From Elusimicrobiota bacterium (GTDB lineage: Bacteria > Elusimicrobiota > Elusimicrobia > UBA1565 > JACRDR01): DNA of 64,000 nt. The position numbers were made by a program, and so were the translations under genes. The DNA lies in NCBI GenBank assembly GCA_016194745.1, contig JACQBA010000009.1, positions 140,058 through 204,057 of the forward strand. Direction: 5' to 3'. Below, in pieces: positions 8,165 through 16,213 of the stretch. The notes under the pieces were generated by a model that worked only from the letters and a program-made list of their open reading frames with translations, was not told the DNA's origin and did not search any database. The first letter of the stretch is position 1; each line of letters starts with the position of its first letter.

Positions 8165-8656
8165 ATGACTCTGTCCGACCGCACCCGCTCGGCGCTCCAT
8201 TTCTTCATTCTGGCGGTCCCCCTTTCCATCCTATCCGCCTGCGGCAGCCAAGGCTGCGGCCCTAACGGCGGCGGCACCGATACGCCGCCGCCCGACCTCA
8301 CCGGCCCGTGCCAACCCGTCGATCTCGCCTGCAACACCAACGCAGATTGCTGCAACTCGGCCACCTGCAACGCGAATCACATCTGCTCCAACGGCTCCTG
8401 CCAGGGGCTCGGGACGCCCTGCACCCAGACGTCCGAATGCTGCGGCACCGCGACCTGCTCGGGTGGCGTCTGCATGGGAGACTCGCAGTGCGTGGCGGGC
8501 TGGGGCTACTGCAACTCGACAAGCCAGTGCTGCGGCGGCTACGAATGCATTTCCCATGCCTGCATCGACGCGCTCGCGTGTCATCCTCGCGGCACGCGCT
8601 GCGAGACAAGCGCCCAGTGCTGCGGGACGCTCACCTGCAACGGCTTCTGCCAATAG
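8165..8656 (+). CDS. cysteine-rich lipoprotein with four knottin-like repeats
   Basis: 163 residues. The N-terminus is a lipoprotein signal (hydrophobic stretch ending ILSAC-GS), so it is probably lipid-anchored. After a Gly/Pro spacer come four tandem units built on C-x5/6-C-C-x4-C-x(3-5)-C: DCCNSATC, ECCGTATC, QCCGGYEC and QCCGTLTC mark each core. The pattern resembles small disulfide-rich folds such as the Dickkopf-type Cys-rich units seen in some bacterial surface proteins (known by analogy, not proven here). TATACT lies 8 bases before the ATG and no SD is visible. The gene ends exactly where the convergent deacetylase gene stops. Confidence 0.8.
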   Translation: MTLSDRTRSALHFFILAVPLSILSACGSQGCGPNGGGTDTPPPDLTGPCQPVDLACNTNADCCNSATCNANHICSNGSCQGLGTPCTQTSECCGTATCSGGVCMGDSQCVAGWGYCNSTSQCCGGYECISHACIDALACHPRGTRCETSAQCCGTLTCNGFCQ

Positions 8657-9409
8657 TCAGCGCGCGAGCGCCGACGCGAAGACGAACTCGAAACCTTCCT
8701 TCTGCAGCCTGGGGATCTCCTCGGCCACCCCTTCGTAGGTGCTCTTGTAGTAGTGGTGCCCGATCGCGATCGCGCTGCCGTGCTTCTTGGCATGGGCCGC
8801 GGCGACGCGGAGCATGCGCGCCACGAACTCTTTCGAGTAGTGCTTCGGCTCCTCGAGGAAGATGATGCCCCGGGCGGCCGGGATTGCGGCCTTTTTCGCC
8901 TCATCGTAGGCGACGGAGCGGGGCGAGACCCAGCTGTCGAGGAAGTAGACGTTGCGGGGCTTGAGCTCTCTCATGAACCACGCCATCAGCGGGCGGTTCT
9001 TCGTCGCGTTCAAGGACCGGTGGTTATTGAGCCCGACCGGGGCCGCGATCTGCTTGAACGCTTTGTCCATCAGGTCGCGGACCTTCTTCATGTCCCCCTC
9101 GGTCGCCTGCGTCTTGTCCAGGTCGAGCGTCAGGAACGGATCGAACGGGAAATGGATGATGAGCTCCTTGCCGGCCTCCTTCGTCTGGATCGCGGCCTTC
9201 TTCGTGCGTGGCGATTGGGGCATGACCGCGAACGTGAGCGGAAACGGCAGCTTCATCCAATCGTCGTCGGGCTGATTACGCGGGTACGTCAGTCCGAAAT
9301 CGTCGATGACGACCGCGATCTTTGGCTTGGGAGCGGCGGCCGCCTTGTCCTGCGCCGCGCCCGCGCGGGGCAGCAGCACCAGCAGCGCGGCGATCCACGC
9401 GTAAGTCAT
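8657..9409 (-). CDS. divergent polysaccharide deacetylase (YibQ-like)
   Basis: 250 residues with a signal peptide (cleavage near GAAQ). Motifs of the divergent deacetylase family PF04748 are all present: VVIDDFG near the N-terminus, FAVMP, HFPFDP, GLNNHRSL, a FLDSWVS strand and AIGHHY. The family resembles NodB deacetylases but its biochemical role is poorly established; periplasmic sugar or peptidoglycan modification is usually assumed. It lies 3 bases downstream of the membrane protein ending at 9413, so both form one transcription unit. Confidence 0.87.
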   Translation of the reverse strand: MTYAWIAALLVLLPRAGAAQDKAAAAPKPKIAVVIDDFGLTYPRNQPDDDWMKLPFPLTFAVMPQSPRTKKAAIQTKEAGKELIIHFPFDPFLTLDLDKTQATEGDMKKVRDLMDKAFKQIAAPVGLNNHRSLNATKNRPLMAWFMRELKPRNVYFLDSWVSPRSVAYDEAKKAAIPAARGIIFLEEPKHYSKEFVARMLRVAAAHAKKHGSAIAIGHHYYKSTYEGVAEEIPRLQKEGFEFVFASALAR

Positions 9410-9412
9410 CGA

Positions 9413-11089
9413 TTATGCCTCCTCGTGCCGCTCGAGCGTCCGCCGGCCGATCGTCCACGGAACCAAGAACGCCGCAAGGCTCGCGGCCGCGAGCGCTCCC
9501 GCGCAATACGCGACGACCGGCCACCGCCACGCGTCGTGCTTCCCGAATCGGCTCTGGAAGTGCATCTGCACGGGCGCCGCTTCCAGCGCCACGGTGAGCC
9601 CTACGTAGAAGAGGCACGCCGCCATGTAGACGAAGCCTCCCGCCGAGGACTCGATCTGGTGGATGTTCGGGATGTTGAAGCGCGGGAAGACGGCGCCGAA
9701 CCCGACCCCCATCCCGCACAAGGTGACGGTCATGAGGATGATCGTGCCGAAGGACAGCCAGCTGATGAACCAGTCCGCCTGCAGCAGGTGGTTCGAGACG
9801 AGGACGAGGATCGAGGAGAGCAGCAGCATGGGTATCACCGAGAAGAGGAACTTCTCGCGCATGAGCGTCCCCACGCTCACCGGGGCGGCGCGGAGCACCC
9901 AGAAGCTCTTCCCCTCCAGGCTGATCGCCGGGAAGGTGAAGCGAAGGCCGAGGCTCGAGAGCACGAATCCCGCGATCCCCAGATTGAGAAAGGAGACGAG
10001 GCTTTTCAAGTCGGGAGAGTCGAGCGGCAAGTGCCGGATGCTGAAGAGATAGACGCACATGAGGGCGGCGATGAGCACCATCTGCGACCAGTGCGTCACG
10101 TCCCGGAAGAAGCACTTCCGCTCCTTCCAGTAGAGCGACGGGATGCTCGACGTCGAGCGCATGCGCGCGAACAGCGCCTGCTCCCACGTCGGATCCACGG
10201 CGATGGGGCGGCGCCCCCGACGCCCTTCCTGCGCCCCGCTGTACGACGCTAGATAGACGCGCTGCGCGATCCACAGCAGAGCCGCGTAGACCGCGACCGC
10301 GCAGCCGGCGAGCATCGCCGCGTAGCGCGCCGCGACGGCGGTCTTGCCGCCGATCCACGCGGCCAGCGCCTGCGTCATCCACCACGACGGAAGGTAGGGA
10401 GCCGTCGGCGCCTGGAGGTAGCCGAGGTACTGGCTCACCAGCATCAGAGCGTCGGGCCTCACGAGCTTCTCGGGCTGGGACACGCGCACGAGGACGTACA
10501 GGAGCGCGACGGAGAAGCTCGACATCACCCAGATCACGTCGCGGGTCCGCGGCGACGGGAAGAGATACATGAGCAGCAGGGTGAACGCCATCCCGAGCGA
10601 GGTCGCGATGACCAAGAACGGCACCATCAGCGCGCAGAACAGCGCAAGAAATGGAAGCCCCGCCGACTTGACCGCTCCGAGCGCGAGCATGAACGGCAGC
10701 AGCGCGAGCGCGATCATCCACGAGGAGAAGAACGCGGCCTCGACGCTCTTGTCGATGAAGACGGTGCGCGCGGACAAGGGCGCACGGATGAGGAACGGCA
10801 GATCGTAGGAATAGTAGAACGTCGTGAGGGAGATGATCAGCGTCGAGAGGATGATCATCGAGAACGTCGTCATCAGCGCCATCGCCGTGAGCTTCCAGAT
10901 GAGGAGCGGACCGACGAGCTGGACGGAATCGAGGTAGCGCAGAAGGCGATGGAAGCCGAAGTACAAGCCCGCGAGCATCCAAAAGCCCACCATGAGGAAC
11001 GCGGCATTGCGCCCGAGTTCCCAGCCCGTCTGCGCGAGCACCGCGTTGCGAAACGAGACCAGCTTGCGCGCGAGAAGATGACGCAGCAT
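9413..11089 (-). CDS. ABC-exporter-type multi-pass membrane protein
   Basis: 558 residues, about a dozen hydrophobic segments, no ATP-binding motifs. The arrangement (MLRHLLARKLVSFRN start, a cytoplasmic loop with SIPSLYWKERKCFFRD in the middle and a second membrane half) fits the putative ABC exporter permease family (ABC_tran_2 type). Such permeases need a separate ATPase; none is adjacent, but an ABC-2-type ATP-binding protein is encoded at 14534-15289 on the same strand, separated by unrelated genes. Downstream and 3 bases away is the deacetylase, which may act on the exported compound. Substrate unknown. Confidence 0.75.
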   Translation of the reverse strand: MLRHLLARKLVSFRNAVLAQTGWELGRNAAFLMVGFWMLAGLYFGFHRLLRYLDSVQLVGPLLIWKLTAMALMTTFSMIILSTLIISLTTFYYSYDLPFLIRAPLSARTVFIDKSVEAAFFSSWMIALALLPFMLALGAVKSAGLPFLALFCALMVPFLVIATSLGMAFTLLLMYLFPSPRTRDVIWVMSSFSVALLYVLVRVSQPEKLVRPDALMLVSQYLGYLQAPTAPYLPSWWMTQALAAWIGGKTAVAARYAAMLAGCAVAVYAALLWIAQRVYLASYSGAQEGRRGRRPIAVDPTWEQALFARMRSTSSIPSLYWKERKCFFRDVTHWSQMVLIAALMCVYLFSIRHLPLDSPDLKSLVSFLNLGIAGFVLSSLGLRFTFPAISLEGKSFWVLRAAPVSVGTLMREKFLFSVIPMLLLSSILVLVSNHLLQADWFISWLSFGTIILMTVTLCGMGVGFGAVFPRFNIPNIHQIESSAGGFVYMAACLFYVGLTVALEAAPVQMHFQSRFGKHDAWRWPVVAYCAGALAAASLAAFLVPWTIGRRTLERHEEA

Positions 11090-11240
11090 GCGCTGAGTGT
11101 ATCAAAATCCGCCCGGCGCCGACGCCGACCCGCTCGACCCCGGCGGCCGCGACCCGAACGGCCCGGATGAAAAATAGGTCTTTCGGCCCGTTAAATATGA
11201 TAGCGTACGCGCGTCGCCATCCCATGTGGAGGTGTTGCGA

Positions 11241-11999
11241 ATGAGAAGACTCTCTACCGCAGTGACCGCCCTCCTGCTCGCGCAATGGAGCGTCGCCGCT
11301 TCGGCCAATGTGCTCATGCCGGAGTTCGACGTGATCAAGCGCGGGCCCGGAGGAGGCGCTCCCCGCCCGTCCCCCGCCCCCAGGCCGCATCCGGCTCCGA
11401 GACCGCACCCGACGCCGAGACCGCATCCGACGCCGAGACCGCACCCGACGCCGAGACCGCACCCGACGCCGAGACCGCATCCGACGCCGAGACCTCACCC
11501 GGTGCCACACCCGAGGCCGCATCCGGTTCCGCACCCGCGGCCGCACCCGAGACCCCGGCCTCATCCGCGCCCGCACCCGAGGCCGCACCCGCATCCTCGC
11601 CCGTACCCTGTGCCGATCCCGATCCCGTGGCCCGACTCTCCGCCGCCGACCGAGGTCTTCATCAGCCCCGACGGCACGCGCGGCATCTGGGTGCGCGGGC
11701 ACGCCCGCGACGCGTTCCTCTACGACCGCACGACGCCTCCCGCCTTCGAGCCCCGCTGGCTCGACTGGGACGTAGTGGACGTGCGCTGGCACATGCGCGA
11801 GGACGTGCTCGCCGAGATCGAGCTCCTGCGGTTCTTCGGCGACAGCTCCTGGTTCGACGCCGACGGCAATCCGAACCTGCCCGGCGAGACTATCCCGGGA
11901 CCCGAAAATCCGGCCATGAAGCGCCACGACTTCGCCACGCCGCTCGGCAAGTCGCAGGCCTTCCAGTCGATGCAGATCGAAAAGGTCCGCTGGGAATAG
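11241..11999 (+). CDS. secreted His/Pro repeat protein with C-terminal ISPDG domain
   Basis: 252 residues; ATG 11241 follows GGAGG at about 9 bases. Signal peptide (cleavage near ASA). Residues about 40-130 are tandem repeats of R-P-H-P-T-P, drifting to H-P-R-P, encoded by a near-exact 18-base repeat between about 11380 and 11500. After PVPIPIPWP comes a folded-looking C-terminal region starting VFISPDGTRGIWV, with aromatic strands and a DADGN-type loop. The next gene has the same three-part plan with a similar ISPDG domain, so the two are paralogues. The His-rich repeat could bind metal or span the cell wall; neither can be shown from sequence. Confidence 0.75.
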   Translation: MRRLSTAVTALLLAQWSVAASANVLMPEFDVIKRGPGGGAPRPSPAPRPHPAPRPHPTPRPHPTPRPHPTPRPHPTPRPHPTPRPHPVPHPRPHPVPHPRPHPRPRPHPRPHPRPHPHPRPYPVPIPIPWPDSPPPTEVFISPDGTRGIWVRGHARDAFLYDRTTPPAFEPRWLDWDVVDVRWHMREDVLAEIELLRFFGDSSWFDADGNPNLPGETIPGPENPAMKRHDFATPLGKSQAFQSMQIEKVRWE

Positions 12000-12025
12000 C
12001 CTAGCGCGTCCTCGACGTCACGAAC

Positions 12026-12062
12026 GGCCCGGGTCTTGCCCCTCGCGGGGCGGGCCCGGGCC
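12026..12062 (+). terminator. strong GC hairpin after the 11241-11999 gene
   Basis: GGCCCGGG (12026-12033) pairs perfectly with CCCGGGCC (12055-12062), and an inner GCCCC/GGGGC stem continues the hairpin. It is followed by TCTCGCTTTTC, a weak T-run. It is the likely transcription terminator. The rest of the 302-base gap to 12302 holds no gene that I can see. Confidence 0.6.
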
Positions 12063-12301
12063 TCTCGCTTTTCGCCCGATGTTAACAACGTGGGCTTTGC
12101 GGCCTAGAGAAGGATTCGCCCAACGACTCAGCGACCATCGCACTACGCCGCTTCTGCCCGTACTTCTCTAGTCGTGCGCGGCGGCGGGATGCATAATGAT
12201 CCTCGACCGGGCGCATGGAGGGGCCCAAATTCGGTCCTCGCGCGTAGAGCATCGTGCGGACTTGTGTTCTTGGAGAAGTTCGGTCCAAGGAGAAAGTCCA
12301 C

Positions 12302-13363
12302 ATGAAAGACAGACTCGCCGAGTCCCTTCGGCGCTGGCTGGCGGCGTTCGCCGCGGCCGGCCTCGCAGGGGCTCCGTCATTGGCATCCGCGCAGGCGCGC
12401 GTGATTCAGCTCGCGCCGACGGAAGAGAGCGCCGGACTAGAAGCTAACGCCGGCGGCCTGCTGCATTGGATACGCGGAGGGCATACGGACCATCCGTCGC
12501 CGTCCCCGGTGCCTCATCCCTCGCCGTCGCCGTCGCCCGCTCCGTCTCCGCGCTGGGACCCTCCGGCGCCTTCGCCGTCTCCGCGCTGGGATCCCCCGTC
12601 GCCGCGTCCGGCGCCGGCCCCCGCGCCGAGGCCCGATCCGGCGCCTCGTCCGTCCCCCGCGCCAAGACCCGAGCCGGCACCCCGGCCGACGCCCGCGCCG
12701 AGGCCCGACCCGGCGCCTCGTCCGTCCCCCGCGCCGAGACCCGAGCCGGCACCCCGACCGACGCCCGCGCCGGCACCGTCCCCACGGCCGACCCCGGCTC
12801 CCGAGCCGCGGCCCAACCCGACGCCGCGCCCTCCGCAACCTCGGCCGCATCCCGCGCCGGTTCCGCATCCGACGCCTCATCCGCGGCCGCATCCAGTGCC
12901 TGTGCCGGTGCCGGATCCGTATCCCGATCCGGACCCCATCCCGGTCCCGGCTCCCGATCCCGATCCCGATCCGGATCCTGTGCCGCCCGTCCCGGAGCCT
13001 CAGCCCGTCCCGTCTCCGCGGCCGCCGATGCCTAACCCCGAGCCTCCGGCTCGGGAGATCATCAGCCCCGACGGCTCGCGCGTGATCCGCATCGTCGGCG
13101 GCGAGAGGAACGCGGTGCTGCTCGACAGGTCCGGTCGAATGATCAAGGAACTGGCGTCAAGAGTGCAGGACGCGCGGTTCACGACGTCCTCCGGAGAGCT
13201 GCAGATCGTCCTCACCGTGCGCCTCATGTCGAACGGGCGATGGGTCAACCGCACGCTGCGCTTCGACAAAGACGGCAGGAGCGTGGGCGCGAACACGCCG
13301 CCCCGCCAGCCGGAGACTCCGCCCTGGAATCCCTGGGGCAATCAGCCGGCGTCGTACAACTAG
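12302..13363 (+). CDS. secreted Pro-rich repeat protein with C-terminal ISPDG domain
   Basis: 353 residues; ATG 12302 follows AAGGAGAAA. Signal peptide (cleavage near ASAQA). After a short LLHWIRGG segment, residues about 75-255 are proline repeats (S-P-S-P, RWDPP twice, then P-R-P-x-P-A-P and D-P-D-P). The C-terminal 100 residues begin EIISPDGSRVIRIVGG and continue RNAVLLDRSGRMI, aligning with VFISPDGTRGIWVRG and RDAFLYDRTT of the preceding gene. Proline-rich stalks usually bridge the envelope and hold a small domain away from the membrane. Function unknown. A bidirectional terminator follows. Confidence 0.75.
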   Translation: MKDRLAESLRRWLAAFAAAGLAGAPSLASAQARVIQLAPTEESAGLEANAGGLLHWIRGGHTDHPSPSPVPHPSPSPSPAPSPRWDPPAPSPSPRWDPPSPRPAPAPAPRPDPAPRPSPAPRPEPAPRPTPAPRPDPAPRPSPAPRPEPAPRPTPAPAPSPRPTPAPEPRPNPTPRPPQPRPHPAPVPHPTPHPRPHPVPVPVPDPYPDPDPIPVPAPDPDPDPDPVPPVPEPQPVPSPRPPMPNPEPPAREIISPDGSRVIRIVGGERNAVLLDRSGRMIKELASRVQDARFTTSSGELQIVLTVRLMSNGRWVNRTLRFDKDGRSVGANTPPRQPETPPWNPWGNQPASYN

Positions 13364-13383
13364 CCGGGATCAGACCCGAAGTA

Positions 13384-13423
13384 AAACCGCCTCCTCCCTC
13401 CGGGGAGGAGGCGGTTTCCTTTT
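13384..13423. terminator. bidirectional rho-independent terminator
   Basis: AAACCGCCTCCTCC (13384-13397) and GGAGGAGGCGGTTT (13404-13417) form a perfect 14-bp stem with a 6-base loop. TTTCCTTTT follows on the plus strand and the A-run at the other end serves the minus strand. It lies between the convergent genes ending at 13363 and 13435. Confidence 0.93.
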
Positions 13424-13434
13424 CGAATCGAAAG

Positions 13435-14379
13435 TCAGGGAGCGAGGAAGCGGGCGACGGACTCGGGATCCGTGTCGCGATGACCGCCCTCGATCGGCAC
13501 CCACGTCACGCTCGCGCCTTGGGCCTTGGCGGCCTTGGCGAACGTCTCGGCGCCCTCGTAGAAGCCGTAGTTGTCGGCCGTACCGGCGCTGACGTAGTAC
13601 CGCGCCCCCTTCGGAACGCCTCGAAGGAGGCGCTGCAGAGGTCCGTTCTCGACCCATGCTTGAGCATTCGCGTACTCCGCTTTGAGGATGTTGATCAGAA
13701 TGCGCACCTTCATCTTGCTGATGTGGCCCGCGTGGCGGGCGAAGTACGCCGAGACCTCCTCCTCGGAGTGGGGATTGGCCGCAAGGAGGGCCGGCGACAA
13801 GAGCGCGACGCGTTCGAAGAGGCGCGGAGACCGCAGCAAAGCCTGGATCGCATTGAAGCCGCCCATCGAGCGTCCCAAGAGCAAGCGGCGGCCCTTCACC
13901 CCGCCGATCCTCTGCTCGAGCATCGGCATGATCTTGTCGACGAAGAGCGGCGTCCGCCCGTTGGCGTCCGTGAAGAACCAGATCGAGCCGAAGGAGACCG
14001 TGATCACGGTCGGCTGAGGCGTGCCCTTCTTCTCCCACTCGGCGCGGATCGATTTGTTGGCGGCCTGGTTATACCAGGAGTTCTGATCCCGGAACACGGA
14101 GTGGAGGTAGTACAAGACGTCGCGGCTGGCCGGCCCGCTCGGACGATCGATGCACCATTGAAACCGGTGGCCGCCCAGGTTCGAGCTTCCGCATTCGTGG
14201 CTTGCGCCCGCGTCGCCCGCCAACTCGCCCGCGCCGCGCCGGAGCCTCTCGGCGCGCGCAGCGATCTCCAGGACCGCACCGTCGGCTCCCGCGGCGGCGC
14301 CGAGCTGAAGCAGCGCCGGCTCCTGGGCCGTCGCCGCCGAGCCCGCCGCCAGCCATGCCGCAACGAACAGTATCCTCAT
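13435..14379 (-). CDS. exported esterase-like alpha/beta hydrolase
   Basis: 314 residues; ATG 14379 follows GGAGG at 5-base spacing. Signal peptide (cleavage near ATAQ). The nucleophile motif is LGRSMGGFNAIQ (G-x-S-x-G-G). Upstream, VLYYLHSVFRDQNSW and VITVSFGSIWFF match the early strands of the esterase D / antigen 85-like family (PF00756). The last part, IEGGHRDTDP, carries the likely catalytic histidine; YVSAGTADNYGFYEG probably contains the acidic residue. The substrate cannot be read. It stands alone, ending at a terminator. Confidence 0.82.
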   Translation of the reverse strand: MRILFVAAWLAAGSAATAQEPALLQLGAAAGADGAVLEIAARAERLRRGAGELAGDAGASHECGSSNLGGHRFQWCIDRPSGPASRDVLYYLHSVFRDQNSWYNQAANKSIRAEWEKKGTPQPTVITVSFGSIWFFTDANGRTPLFVDKIMPMLEQRIGGVKGRRLLLGRSMGGFNAIQALLRSPRLFERVALLSPALLAANPHSEEEVSAYFARHAGHISKMKVRILINILKAEYANAQAWVENGPLQRLLRGVPKGARYYVSAGTADNYGFYEGAETFAKAAKAQGASVTWVPIEGGHRDTDPESVARFLAP

Positions 14380-14533
14380 GCCCGCCTCCATGCTGCCGCT
14401 TCAGCGTATCGCGGTCGGTCAAACGCCGTCAGGGCCGTAAAGGCGGTCCGGGGGTAGGACGTTGCGCTCAGGAAAACCGATGCGGCTCGCCAAGGCCGCG
14501 GACGAAACGCCGTTTCCTCCGGGCGAGCGAGGT

Positions 14534-15289
14534 CTACAGGTTCTTGAGGAGCGCGGAGTACTCGCTGCCGCCGGTGAGGCTGAGGAAGACGTCCTCGAGG
14601 CCGCTCGTCGTGTCGTGCTCGGCCTTGGCCCGCAGGTCGTCGAGAGTGCCGAGGGCGTGGAGCCGGCCATGGAGCATGATCCCTATGCGGTGGCACAGGC
14701 GCTCGGCGATCTCGAGGATATGGGTGCACATGAACAGCGTGCAGCCGCGCTGGGAGAGCGTCTTGAAGATCTCCTTGACCAGCCGCACGCCCTTGGGGTC
14801 CAGGCCGACCATGGGCTCGTCGAGAAGCAGCACCTCGGGCTCGTGCAGGAGCGCGGCCGAGAGGACGAGCTTCTGGCGCATGCCGTGCGAGTAGGACTCC
14901 GCGAGCTCGCCGCCGAAGTCCTTGAGCTCGAACATTTCGAGAAGCTCGGGGATGCGCTTGCGCTGCGTCTCGGGCGAGACGCCGTAGAGGTCGCCGACGA
15001 ATTTCAGGAATTCCGATCCGGTCAGCTTCGGATACACGAACGGCTCGTCGGGCACGAGTCCCATGCGGCGCTTCGCCTCCAGCTGCTGCGTCACGACGTC
15101 GAATCCCGCCACGCGGACGACGCCCGAGGTCGGCCGGAGAAGGCCGGTGAGAATCTTGACCGTCGTCGTCTTGCCGGCGCCGTTGGGGCCTAGCAGGCCG
15201 AAGATCTCCCCTTTCTCTACCTTTAGATCGATCCCGTCCACGGCGACGAGGTCGCCGTAGCGCTTGGTGAGTTTGGAGATCTCGATCAA
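14534..15289 (-). CDS. ABC transporter ATP-binding protein
   Basis: 251 residues. Walker A GPNGAGKT, Q-loop region, signature SYSHGMRQK, Walker B VLLLDEP and the H-loop CTHI are all present, as in ABC-2-type exporters (CcmA/NatA group). The start is TTG 15289, which overlaps the stop codon of the kinase gene upstream in the arrangement TTGA, so translation is probably coupled. No permease gene is adjacent; the permease-like protein at 9413-11089 is a candidate partner by type only. It is the last gene of the minus-strand block beginning at 18300. Confidence 0.9.
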   Translation of the reverse strand: MIEISKLTKRYGDLVAVDGIDLKVEKGEIFGLLGPNGAGKTTTVKILTGLLRPTSGVVRVAGFDVVTQQLEAKRRMGLVPDEPFVYPKLTGSEFLKFVGDLYGVSPETQRKRIPELLEMFELKDFGGELAESYSHGMRQKLVLSAALLHEPEVLLLDEPMVGLDPKGVRLVKEIFKTLSQRGCTLFMCTHILEIAERLCHRIGIMLHGRLHALGTLDDLRAKAEHDTTSGLEDVFLSLTGGSEYSALLKNL

Positions 15290-16209
15290 GCCGCGATCAG
15301 GGATTCGCCGACGTCCAGGAGGTCGAGGAAGTCCTTGTAGCGATCCTGAGCCGCCGTCAGCTCGATGCGCTCGAGCATGCGCGTGCTGAAATCCTGGACC
15401 GTGAAGGAGGCCATGATCGAGCCGAAGAGCATCGCCCGCTTTACGCGGCGGATGTCGCGGAGGTCCCCCCCGGCGAGGTAGCCTAGGAAGCCGCCCGCGA
15501 ACGTGTCGCCCGCGCCCGTCGGGTCCTTGACGTCCTCGACCGGATAGGCCGGGAACGCGTACAGGCGTCCGCCCGCGTACAGGAGCGCGCCGTGCTCGCC
15601 TTTCTTGATCACGACGACGGACGGGCCCCACTCGGAGAGCTTACGCGCCGCCCGCAGATTGCTCGACTCCCGCGTGAGCTTGCGCGCCTCTTCCTCGTTG
15701 ACGAAGAACACGTCGACCTTGCTCAAGAGCTCCTTCAAGGCCGGCTTTTTGAGCGAGATCCAATAGTTCATCGTGTCGCAGGCGACCAGCTGAGGCTCCT
15801 CCATCTGAGAGAGCACCTCCCACTGGAGTTCGGGGTCGATGTTCGCGAGGAAGACGACCGAGGCCTGCTTGTGGGCCGTCGAGAGCTTCGGTTTGAAAGC
15901 TTCGAACACGTTAAGATGCGTGTTCAAGGTCTTGGCGGAATTGAAGTCCTTCTGGTAGCTTCCCTCCCAGCGGAACGTCTTGCCGCGCACGACCTCGAGG
16001 CCGGCCAAATCCACGCCGCGCGACTCGAGGAGCTCGCGATGCTCCTGAGGAAAGTCCGAGCCCACGACGCCGATCATCTGCACCGGGGCGAACAGCCGCG
16101 CCGCGAGAGAGAAGTAGACCGCCGAGCCGCCCAGGGCCTCCTTGCATTCGCCATCGGGAGTCTTCACCGAGTCGAGCGCGACCGAGCCCACCACCAAGAT
16201 TGGATCCAT
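15286..16209 (-). CDS. PfkB-family sugar kinase
   Basis: 307 residues. The N-terminal VVGSVALDSV and GGSAVYFSLAA, and the C-terminal signature DPTGAGDTFAGGFLGYLAGG with the catalytic Asp of GAGD, define a ribokinase/PfkB fold enzyme. It phosphorylates a sugar or nucleoside; which one is not visible. It starts 4 bases after the SurA-like gene's stop and overlaps the TTG start of the ABC ATPase. Why a sugar kinase sits with cell-shape genes is unclear; recycling of a wall sugar is possible. Confidence 0.9.
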   Translation of the reverse strand: MDPILVVGSVALDSVKTPDGECKEALGGSAVYFSLAARLFAPVQMIGVVGSDFPQEHRELLESRGVDLAGLEVVRGKTFRWEGSYQKDFNSAKTLNTHLNVFEAFKPKLSTAHKQASVVFLANIDPELQWEVLSQMEEPQLVACDTMNYWISLKKPALKELLSKVDVFFVNEEEARKLTRESSNLRAARKLSEWGPSVVVIKKGEHGALLYAGGRLYAFPAYPVEDVKDPTGAGDTFAGGFLGYLAGGDLRDIRRVKRAMLFGSIMASFTVQDFSTRMLERIELTAAQDRYKDFLDLLDVGESLIAA

Positions 16210-16213
16210 TGTG

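Noticed and set aside
11380..11500. Possible CRISPR array because of regular 18-base repeats
   Set aside because: The repeats are contiguous without spacers, lie in frame inside a coding sequence and encode R-P-H-P-T-P.
9276..11927. 883-codon frame on the minus strand overlapping deacetylase, permease and the His/Pro gene
   Set aside because: It crosses three well-supported genes and encodes only Arg/Ala/Pro-rich sequence, a typical GC-rich shadow frame.
12000..12301. Possible small RNA or riboswitch in the 302-base gap
   Set aside because: Apart from the terminator hairpin at 12026-12062 and the SD of the next gene, I see no conserved RNA motif.
12430..12900. Long minus-strand reading frames opposite the proline repeats (Gly/Arg-rich proteins)
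   Set aside because: They are reverse reads of the CCG/CGG-rich repeat in the secreted gene at 12302; no start signals and composition is purely repeat-derived.
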